A DNA stretch of 64,000 nucleotides, from assembly GCA_963807735.1 (NCBI GenBank), contig CAWEDI010000019.1, positions 372,001 through 436,000 of the forward strand, given 5' to 3'. The notes below the pieces were generated by a model. It did no database searches. It had not been told where the DNA came from and saw nothing but the letters and a program-made list of their open reading frames with translations. Origin of the DNA: Roseiarcus sp963807735. GTDB lineage: Bacteria > Pseudomonadota > Alphaproteobacteria > Rhizobiales > Beijerinckiaceae. The position numbers were made by a program, and so were the translations under genes. Below are positions 58,206-64,000 of the stretch, in pieces (position 1 is the stretch's first letter; each line of letters begins with the position of its first letter).

Positions 58206-58445
58206 TTGCGACGAGATCGCCGAGTTCTACAATACCTCGCCGGCGACGTGACGAGGCGTTGCTCGACGTTCGTAAAGGCGCTGGAGCGCTTCGACGAGTA
58301 CAATAAGGCCAAGTTCCAGACCGAACAGGCGCGCGGCTTTCAGGTCAATCTTCGTGGAGCAGCGCAACGCCCGGACCGGCGAGCGGTTTTCGGAGTCCGC
58401 CATCAACTCCACACTCGCCGCGGTGCGTACGCTCCAAAGCTAGAT
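58206..58445 (+). pseudogene. Tyrosine recombinase (phage integrase) N-terminal remnant
   Basis: Frame one reads FVKALERFDEYNKAK and TEQARGFQVNL. The next frame reads FVEQRNARTGERFSESAINSTLAAVRTLQS. Together these match the SAM-like core-binding domain of a class of tyrosine recombinases (AIERFDEFNKxK, QRNARTGERLSxSTIxSTLAALRTFF). The catalytic domain is missing and two shifts or stops break the frame. It probably belonged to an integrated element now lost. Confidence 0.55.
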
Positions 58446-58765
58446 GCGATCGGCGTCGCCGGCAATCGCGACCATCGTCGTTTGATTGCGAAAGTACAGT
58501 GCGTCGGCCGAAAGGCGCGTCGGAGTTTTTCAGAGGCGCCGCTCTCGCTGGACCCAAGGGTTCAACTGCCGTTGGCGTCTCCCGGAATGAAGCCATCGCC
58601 GCCACCAGAGGAATGGCTGTAGTTCCAGCCTCCGCCTGCCGGCGGGACGGCGTAACCCTCGTACGCGCGCTGACTGCCCCAGCCCCAATCGTAGTTGCGC
58701 GCCCCGGCGTAGCGCCTGTGGAGCCTGCGGCTGTGTGCGTCGCCAACCCTCGTGAATTTAGCTAG

Positions 58766-60791
58766 CCCGACTTCGCGGATTGGGGTAGTTTTCGACTTTC
58801 TCGGCCAAGGAGATCAATACCTTGACCTAAGAGGTCTTCACTACAGGGAGGTCAGCGAGGCAGCGCGGCAGCGGCGATTTTGGGGGGCGGTTGAGCCGGC
58901 AAGGCGAGGTTCATCCGGTCGATCAGGAGCCGTAGATCGCGTTCGGGTTCGGTATAGCGGGTCAGCACAATTTCGCGCCCGTCGGTGGTTGGCAAATGCA
59001 CGTCGATCATCTGAACGCCGGCGAACTTCGCCAGGGCGCTGCGGGCGGTCAGGCCCGGCGCGAGGCCGTGCAGGCGGCGGGTGAGCGTGATCTGAAGACA
59101 ATAGGCGAGGAAGGCGATGAAGATGTGCGCCTCGATCCGCTTCTCGTCCTGATGAAAGATCGGACGAATGGCCAGATCGCCCTTCAGCGTCTTGAACGCC
59201 TCCTCCACCGCGACGAGCTGAACGTAGTATTGCCAGAGAAGCGCGGGATCGCTCTCGGTCAGATTGGTGCGCAACAGATAGCGGCCCTCGCGGCGTCTGA
59301 CGGCTCGCAGCTTGTGGCGATCGAGCGCGAAGCTCAGCGCACCGGTCTTCTTGTCGACTTCCGTTCTGACCAGGCGCCAGGCGGAAGGCGCCTTCGAGCG
59401 CGCCGCGCCAAGCTTCATCAGCCGCTCTTGCAGCGTCACCTCCATGAGAGAGAGCTTCTTCAATCTCGCCCACAGCCATTTCAGCTGCCGGCGTCGCATC
59501 GCTCGCTCCTTGGCTACGCGGTCGGCGCTTTGCGCGAAGACGTAGAGTTCGTCGTCTTGCGACAACAGCTTGACGTCGACGCCCTCCCGCGCCTTGCGCC
59601 ACGGCTTATCGATGAGATGCTTTTCGAGCCGGTTGAGGCGACCTTTTGGCGTTCCCACGAGATAGCTGACCGGCGGATCGCTGGCGCGCATTTCGGCCAG
59701 AACCGCTTCGGTGGGCACGCCGCGATCCATCACCCAAACCCGCCGCGCCTTGCCGTATTGGCTTTCGATCTTGGCCAGGAACGCGCGCAGGGTTTTGCTG
59801 TCGGCGGTGTTGCCGGGCAGAACCTCGTAGGCCAGCGGCAACCCCTCGGGCGTGACGACGAGCGCGATGACGACTTGCGGGCAATCCGGCCGCTTGTCGC
59901 GGCTGTAGCCGTGGCGACGCTTGGAGCCTTCGGGCAGATCGGCGGCGTTGACCTCGAAATACGTGCTTGTCAGATCATACAGCAACACGTCGAACGAGGC
60001 GTTGAACAGATCGCGCCAGCGCTGCGTCAGATGCGAGAACAGCGCCTGTTTGTGGGCGAGCAGCAGGTCGTGGCAGGCGTAGAGTTTATGAGCCTCCGCC
60101 AGGCCGAAGTCGGACCCCAGCAGATCGGCCATCGCGCTGTCGAGGAACCACTGGCGATGCAGCCGCCACTCGCTACCGGGCGAGATGAGCCGGTAGGTCG
60201 CCAGCACTTGCAGCACATGATCCCAGCGCGTGCCCTTGCGGCTTTTCGGCAATCGCTCGGCCCAGAACCGATCGAGCCGCAACTCCCGCCACAGCAGGCC
60301 CGCCAGCCAACAGGCGCCCCACTGGCGCGGGCGGCAGAGCCGCATTTCGCTCAGACGCAGCCGGATGACATCGTCGCCGGCTGGAGCTTCGCAACGATCT
60401 TCGGGAAACAGGGCGAGCGTTCGCGCGCGGCCGGCCTCCTCGTCGAACACCTCAACGGCCCTGCGCCACGCCTCGGCCTGAGAGGAATTGATCTCGCCAA
60501 GATAGAGCACGTGACGCTGCGCCACGCGACCACCATCGACACGCCGGTTCTCGACGACGCTCCAATAGAGGTGTGTCTTCCCGTTCTTCCGCCGCTCGGT
60601 CTTTCGCAGGAACATGGCGAAGCAATTCTGCCACGACCGTGCAATTCTAGGAATCCTGTGCGAGATTAGTTGGTCTTCACTACAGCCGTTTTTCGCCCCG
60701 TTTGCGAAACCCGCATCAACCAACTCAAATACTTACAGCTCGCAAAAACCCGCAAAATGGGCTTATCCACAGGCAAATCCGCGAAGTCGGG
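58766..60791 (-). mobile_element. IS1634-type insertion sequence
   Basis: 2026 bp with perfect 16-bp inverted ends CCCGACTTCGCGGATT (58766-58781 and complement at 60776-60791). CTAG flanks both sides (58762-58765, 60792-60795) and is either a 4-bp target duplication or part of the target. It carries a single intact transposase. Confidence 0.9.
58852..60615 (-). CDS. IS1634/IS4-type transposase
   Basis: 587 residues from ATG 60615 (MFLRKTERRKNGKTHLYWSVVENRR), the usual start of the family. An in-frame start 36 codons upstream is not needed. The DDE domain includes LLYDLTSTYFEV (first Asp), RVWVMDRGVPTEAVL (second Asp) and QLVAVEEAFKTLKGDLAIRPIFHQ with the Glu. The final domain (HIFIAFLAYCLQITL) is typical. 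The frame is intact, so the element may be active. Confidence 0.93.
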   Translation of the reverse strand: MFLRKTERRKNGKTHLYWSVVENRRVDGGRVAQRHVLYLGEINSSQAEAWRRAVEVFDEEAGRARTLALFPEDRCEAPAGDDVIRLRLSEMRLCRPRQWGACWLAGLLWRELRLDRFWAERLPKSRKGTRWDHVLQVLATYRLISPGSEWRLHRQWFLDSAMADLLGSDFGLAEAHKLYACHDLLLAHKQALFSHLTQRWRDLFNASFDVLLYDLTSTYFEVNAADLPEGSKRRHGYSRDKRPDCPQVVIALVVTPEGLPLAYEVLPGNTADSKTLRAFLAKIESQYGKARRVWVMDRGVPTEAVLAEMRASDPPVSYLVGTPKGRLNRLEKHLIDKPWRKAREGVDVKLLSQDDELYVFAQSADRVAKERAMRRRQLKWLWARLKKLSLMEVTLQERLMKLGAARSKAPSAWRLVRTEVDKKTGALSFALDRHKLRAVRRREGRYLLRTNLTESDPALLWQYYVQLVAVEEAFKTLKGDLAIRPIFHQDEKRIEAHIFIAFLAYCLQITLTRRLHGLAPGLTARSALAKFAGVQMIDVHLPTTDGREIVLTRYTEPERDLRLLIDRMNLALPAQPPPKIAAAALPR

Positions 60792-60961
60792 CTAGCCCAG
60801 GCCTTGCGGCGTCGCCGAGAGTCTGGGCGGCGGCGGGCGTCGCAACGGCAATCAGCGCGCTGACGGTGATCGCAAGAATCACGCGCATGTTGAGCTCCTA
60901 ACTATTGTTGATCGTGGTTGGAGGCGGGGTCGATGTCAGAGCGCGGCCGGCGACAAAATCA

Positions 60962-61210
60962 TCAGCCGCCGTTGGCGCCCTCTGGTACGCAGGAATAGCC
61001 CATCATCGCGTTTCCCGGACCCCATACAGGTTCGGCGCGATCCGGACCGCAACTGTTTCCATTGCTGTAGATGCGCTGCGAAGGCGGCGTCCACGCCTGC
61101 TGCGACGGCCAAGCTTGGCGATCGCGTCCGTGGGTGTCAGACGAGCTTTGCGCAAACGCTGACGCCGCGAATAACAGCAGGGCGGCGCCGGCGACGGTAT
61201 ATCTGATCAT
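60962..61210 (-). CDS. Small exported protein, unknown function
   Basis: 82 residues from ATG 61210, preceded by GAGGAG. The longer frame to 61261 lacks support. A signal peptide (MIRYTVAGAALLLFAASAFA, cleavage before QSSS) is clear. The mature 60 residues are Pro/Trp/Ser/Asn-rich with two cysteines (NSCGPDRAEP, YSCVPEGANGG), which may pair in the periplasm. It lies upstream of, and parallel to, the split exported-protein gene, with a 73-bp gap. No family is known to me. Confidence 0.65.
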   Translation of the reverse strand: MIRYTVAGAALLLFAASAFAQSSSDTHGRDRQAWPSQQAWTPPSQRIYSNGNSCGPDRAEPVWGPGNAMMGYSCVPEGANGG

Positions 61211-61491
61211 ATCGCACTCCTCGGTTGGACGGACAGTGCGTTCAAACGCCATCGACGACACAAGGCGCGCAGTCGCACCGCCGAGAAAACAGAATCTCGC
61301 GTTGTGTGTCGCCGAGCGTGCGCACGGCCGCCTAAGGGGGTCGGGGGGTAAGCCTCGATAGGCGTTGTTCGAACAAACGCCAGAAGATCGAGGCCCGGCC
61401 TTTGAAATATCCTATGGTTCGGGCGTCGAACTCACAACTAATATCGAGTTTAGTATTGGGCGCCGACAGGCTGCTCGTTCCAGCTTCGGTC
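61211..61491. other. Intergenic region
   Basis: 280 bp between the small exported-protein gene and repeat copy C. No gene is visible. It should carry the promoter of the small-protein pair. Confidence 0.35.
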
Positions 61492-61655
61492 TAGAGCCGT
61501 TACCGATCAAGTTGCACCGCCGTCATGGCGAGCGAAGCGAAGCCATCCACGTCTCCGCCGAGCCGAGCTTCACCGACTAGACTACGATCTCGGCGCGCTG
61601 GATTGCTTCGCTTCGCTCGCAATGACAATCCGATTCTGTCTGATCGGTATCTGCT
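61492..61655. repeat. 167-bp palindromic repeat, copy C, interrupted by IS110 copy 2
   Basis: It is nearly identical to copy A at 5746 over 164 bp and ends at CTGCT where the IS begins. The remaining CTA lies after the right-hand CT core at 62892-62894, where it overlaps the first bases of copy D. Before insertion, C and D formed a tandem pair joined through GCTCTAGAGC. Confidence 0.9.
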
Positions 61656-61692
61656 TGTCTTATGACTTTCCACGCCGAAGGGCGGAAAAGGA

Positions 61693-61856
61693 GCCGCTGG
61701 GAGAGGGCGGCAGCCCTCTCGTCAGCGGCGAGGGTCGGATCGCGATACTGCGGACCGTTTGACGGGTCGAGCTAGAGTTGGATCGCCCTCGTCTTTTCCT
61801 GATGGCCTGCACGGATACCCGCGGGAAAGCCGCGAATGACAAGCAGAGGCGCGGAA
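61693..61856 (+). ncRNA. Candidate bridge (seek) RNA of IS110 copy 2
   Basis: Same sequence and fold as in copy 1. The 5' hairpin is at 61693-61729. The target-loop segment CTAGAG is at 61772-61777. Donor-loop segments are ACGGATAC at 61811-61818 and GACAAG at 61838-61843. The transposase ATG (61860) follows directly. Ends are estimates. Confidence 0.72.
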
Positions 61857-61859
61857 AAG

Positions 61860-62801
61860 ATGAACGATGATACCATTGGCGTCGACGTTTCGAAAGACTG
61901 CCTCGACGCGCATAGGTTGGCCGACGGCGCAAGCCGCCGCTTCGCCAATGACAAAGCCGGACACAAGGCGCTCTTGCGGGGGTGCGCCGAGAAGCCGTTG
62001 GAGCGGGTCGTCTTCGAGCCGACCGGTCCCTATCATCGCACGTTCGAGCGCGCGCTCGCAGAGGCCGGCGTTCCCTTCGCCAAGGTCAATCCCCGCCAGG
62101 CGCGCCGCTTCGCCGAGGCGACCGGCAAGCTCGCGAAAACGGATCGCTTGGACGCAGCGATGCTGGCGCGGATGGGCTCCTTGCTTCAGTTGCCAGTCCG
62201 GCCGCCTCGCAGCGAAATCATCCTTGAACTGAAAGAGCTTCATCTCGCGCGCGAGGCCCTCGTCAAGGACCGGACGGCGGCCAAGAACCGGGGAAAGGTT
62301 CTGGTCTTGGCGCTGCTGAAACGCCACAACGCCCAGCGTCTCGACCAGATCGAACGTCAAATCGCGGCTGTCGAAGCCGCCATGCGTGACATCGTCAACG
62401 CGGACCCCGACCTTTCCCAACGCTTCGCCATTCTGACCAGCATTCCCGGCGTTTCCGCCATTACCGCTTTCGCTCTCCTCGTGGAGATGCCCGAACTCGG
62501 CACGCTGGAGGCCGGCGAGGCCGCTAGTCTCGCGGGCCTAGCGCCTATCGCGCGGCAATCAGGCCGCTGGACGGGCCGCTCGTTCATTCGCGGCGGGCGC
62601 GCCGGCCTCCGCCAAGCCCTCTACATGCCCGCGCTCGTCGCGATGCGCTTCAACCCGGACCTGAAGGCCAAGTATCAGCAGCTCGTCGACAGCGGAAAAC
62701 CGGCCAAGGTCGCCATCGCCGCCATCATGCGAAAGCTCATCGTCCTCGCCAACGCGCTGCTCAAAGCCAATCGCCATTGGCAGCCAAGACGCGCCGCCTA
62801 A
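61860..62801 (+). CDS. IS110-family transposase (RuvC-like DEDD recombinase), full length
   Basis: 313 residues, preceded by GGCGCGGAAAAG. The catalytic set is Asp9, Glu53, Asp95 and Asp98 in the RuvC-like half. The Tnp half has GVSAITAFALLVEMPELG, Ser224 in RQSGRWTG, and the conserved GGRAGLRQALYMPALVAM block missing from copy 1. In studied IS110 members the Ser and the DEDD residues together cut DNA under direction of a bridge RNA. A tyrosine/serine mechanism of other families does not apply. All expected residues are present. Confidence 0.94.
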   Translation: MNDDTIGVDVSKDCLDAHRLADGASRRFANDKAGHKALLRGCAEKPLERVVFEPTGPYHRTFERALAEAGVPFAKVNPRQARRFAEATGKLAKTDRLDAAMLARMGSLLQLPVRPPRSEIILELKELHLAREALVKDRTAAKNRGKVLVLALLKRHNAQRLDQIERQIAAVEAAMRDIVNADPDLSQRFAILTSIPGVSAITAFALLVEMPELGTLEAGEAASLAGLAPIARQSGRWTGRSFIRGGRAGLRQALYMPALVAMRFNPDLKAKYQQLVDSGKPAKVAIAAIMRKLIVLANALLKANRHWQPRRAA

Positions 62802-62892
62802 CCGCCGTGGGGCGCGCGCAGCGAAGGCCGCAGGCCGAAGCGCAGCATGCCCCACGGCGCCTCAAATTCCCCCTTGTCCAAAACGGATACTC

Positions 62893-63060
62893 TAGAGCGA
62901 GTCCCGATCAAGTTGAACCGCTGTCATGGCGAGCGAAGCGAAGCCATCCACGTTTCCGCCGAACCGGGCCTAGCCGATTAGCCTGCGATCTCGGCGCGCT
63001 GGATTGCTTCGCTTCGCTCGCAATGACGAAGCCGATTCAATTCGTTCGGTAAGCGCTCTA
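62893..63060. repeat. Palindromic repeat (about 168 bp), copy D
   Basis: It starts TAGAGC and ends GCTCTA, with the inner arms GCGAGCGAAGCGAAGC and complement. It is the most diverged of the four copies, mainly near its right end (TTCGTTCGGTAAGC). It abuts the right end of IS110 copy 2. Confidence 0.9.
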
Positions 63061-63147
63061 GACGCAGGAGACGGGTCAAGTCGAGCCCGCCACCTCTTGA
63101 TTTTCGCCGCATCTCGTCCCCGCATCAAGCTTCGGGGCGAGGGCTGC

Positions 63148-63483
63148 TCACGGCCCGCAAATCAAGATGACGCGAATCTTGAGGTTGCTGCCGTGCTCGA
63201 GCCGAAAGCCGACCGGGCTAGCCCAGACGTCGTCGGGGATGGGGCTTTTGGATGCGTCAACGAGCCTTACGGAAACAATGCGATGTTCAGCGATCGCCGT
63301 CGCCAATACGGATTGCAGATGGCCATTCTCGCACATGAAGACCTGGTTGCTGTCTTCCGGATCGATGACAAATGTTTTCGCCTGAAAAGACGGTGTCGAT
63401 ACGGGCCGGGCGTCCTCGGCGACCGCCGGACCCAATCCGACGAAGGCGAGAGCAATCGCCATTGCCAGAACTCGTCCATCCAT
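63148..63483 (-). CDS. Small exported protein, unknown function
   Basis: 111 residues from ATG 63483, which gives a signal peptide (MDGRVLAMAIALAFVGLGPAVA, cleavage before EDAR). A frame 36 codons longer has no signal-like start. The mature part reads as a compact beta-rich domain (FQAKTFVIDPEDSNQVFMCENGHLQSV, VSVRLVDASKSPIP, LKIRVILICGP) with two cysteines. It is 27 codons from the outer-membrane efflux gene upstream and could be in its operon. I know no family. Confidence 0.6.
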   Translation of the reverse strand: MDGRVLAMAIALAFVGLGPAVAEDARPVSTPSFQAKTFVIDPEDSNQVFMCENGHLQSVLATAIAEHRIVSVRLVDASKSPIPDDVWASPVGFRLEHGSNLKIRVILICGP

Positions 63484-63618
63484 CCCGCTTGCGTTCACTG
63501 TGTTCCACGTTGAAGCGGGGTCGTCGGCGCCCGGCAATTCAGCCGCCGCTTCGTCCGGGGTCGCGCGAAAATGCGCGTGGGCTCGGCTCATCTTTCGCCC
63601 TCCCTTGACCGACCGCGG

Positions 63619-64000
63619 TTACGGACCGGACGCGGCGATCCGTGGTTCTGTTTCGTTGTACGGCCGCGACCAGCCGCCGCCCAGCGCCATGATGAGCCCG
63701 ACGTAGGCGTCAATCTGTTGCGCCCGCACCGCAAGGGCCGATCGTTGGGTCAAGAGCGCCGTGTCTTGCGCGGTGACGACGTCGAGATAGGAGGCGGCGC
63801 CATCGCGGTAGAGCGCCATCGACATCTCCAGCGCCTTGCGGGCCGCGCTCGCCGCCGCCTCGGTATGACTAGCCTCGGACGCCAACCAATGTATCGCGGA
63901 AAGATCGTCTTGCACTTCCCTGACGGCGCGGAGCACGGTCGACCGGTAACGTTCGGCCGCAATCTTGGCCTGCGCCTCGGCCTCCTTGAGTTCGGCTTCG
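63619..64000 (-). CDS. Outer-membrane efflux protein (TolC/NodT family), C-terminal part only
   Basis: 127 residues up to the stop at 63619; the start is beyond the right edge. The repeat helices of the TolC barrel-tunnel are clear: KIAAERYRSTVLRAVREVQDDLSAIHWL, ALEMSMALYRDGAASYLDVVTAQDTALLTQR and AYVGLIMALGGGW. The YRxGxxxYLDVxxAQ motif is diagnostic for NodT-type channels. It would pair with an RND or similar pump. The RND pair at 1-2831 lies 60 kb away, and whether they cooperate is unknown. Confidence 0.9.
   Translation of the reverse strand, partial: EAELKEAEAQAKIAAERYRSTVLRAVREVQDDLSAIHWLASEASHTEAAASAARKALEMSMALYRDGAASYLDVVTAQDTALLTQRSALAVRAQQIDAYVGLIMALGGGWSRPYNETEPRIAASGP

Larger units (their letters stand above)
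58562..60888 (-). pseudogene. Small exported-protein gene split by an IS1634-type element
   Basis: The 5' part (ATG 60888, ribosome site AGGAG) encodes a signal peptide, MRVILAITVSALIAVA with cleavage near AAAQ, through ARPG at 60796. The 3' part (58765-58562) continues LAKFTRVGDAHS, then GARNYDWGWGSQRAYEG and PPAGGGWNYSHSSGGG, to a TGA. Joining across one CTAG copy restores an uninterrupted 98-codon frame. The Tyr/Trp/Gly-rich mature protein is of unknown function. Its neighbour at 60962 is another small Trp/Pro-rich exported protein in the same orientation. Confidence 0.7.
61656..62889 (+). mobile_element. IS110-family insertion sequence, copy 2 (full length)
   Basis: 1234 bp, with the same ends as copy 1 (TGTCTTATGAC ... 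AAAACGGATA) and CT at both sides (61654-61655 and 62890-62891). It differs from copy 1 by the 63 bp absent there and by a few substitutions. It carries the complete transposase and the full candidate bridge RNA, so it is the likely active copy. Confidence 0.92.

Noticed and set aside
58996..60669. 557-residue open frame on the plus strand opposite the IS1634 transposase
   Set aside because: It mirrors the codon pattern of the real transposase, has no domain motifs, and is Arg/Gln/His-rich as antisense frames of GC-rich genes are.

Overview
The window looks like chromosome of a GC-rich alphaproteobacterium of the Hyphomicrobiales (Rhizobiales). The signs are a SAM-II riboswitch ahead of metA (a mainly alphaproteobacterial RNA), typical GC-rich codon use, a DUF1810 gene, a catalytically dead HtrA-like protein, GAF/PAS hybrid kinases, and dispersed copies of a 167-bp palindromic repeat with GCGAGCGAAGCGAAGC arms. 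The genus cannot be read from the sequence alone.

Layout. 1-2.8 kb: RND efflux permease (cut by the left edge) and its lipoprotein adaptor. 3-5.7 kb: an exported SH3-like protein with a CxxCH motif and a YceI-OmpA fusion. 6-8.8 kb: PLP decarboxylase and O-acetylhomoserine sulfhydrylase (metY). 9-14 kb: two related GAF histidine kinases, the first broken by three frameshifts, and an OmpR-type regulator. 14.5-22.4 kb: secreted beta-barrel protein, TPR-caspase protein, very large PAS hybrid kinase, small exported protein. 22.5-25.9 kb: secreted subtilisin/sedolisin-like peptidase. 26-29.9 kb: IS110 element and a truncated type II secretion operon (gspH pseudogene, gspI, gspJ, gspK). 30.4-39.4 kb: a 1272-residue repeat protein and an RHS protein with a C39-like peptidase domain. 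39.8-44.4 kb: core-like stretch with tRNA-Lys, HtrA pseudoprotease, metA under a SAM-II riboswitch, two small proteins, a frameshifted MFS gene, DUF1810 and tRNA-Thr. From the tRNA-Thr to about 63 kb: a decaying accessory region with IS630, IS5, IS256 and IS1634-type elements or fragments, integrase and possible phage-tail remnants, and the ruin of a soluble diiron monooxygenase gene beside a glutathione transferase fragment. Intact genes inside it are a response regulator, a binding-protein/chemoreceptor pair, a SAM-domain cyclase-ATPase and a GFA protein. The right edge cuts a TolC/NodT-type outer-membrane efflux protein.

The strongest unannotated signal is in the two IS110 copies. Between each left end and the transposase lies a stretch that folds by eye into a 5' hairpin and two internal loops. 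The second loop carries segments matching both element ends and the first matches the insertion site, as expected for a bridge (seek) RNA. Both copies sit at the same base of the 167-bp repeat, and removing the element plus one CT core restores the repeat.

Other points of note: MetA carries Glu111 (acetyl-CoA type), which fits the metY gene in the same window and implies the O-acetylhomoserine route to methionine. The S8-like peptidase has sedolisin-like Glu/Asp/Ser residues in place of the subtilisin His. An IS1634-type element splits a small exported-protein gene that can be rejoined exactly. Several genes carry single-base frameshifts that may be real decay or sequence error.
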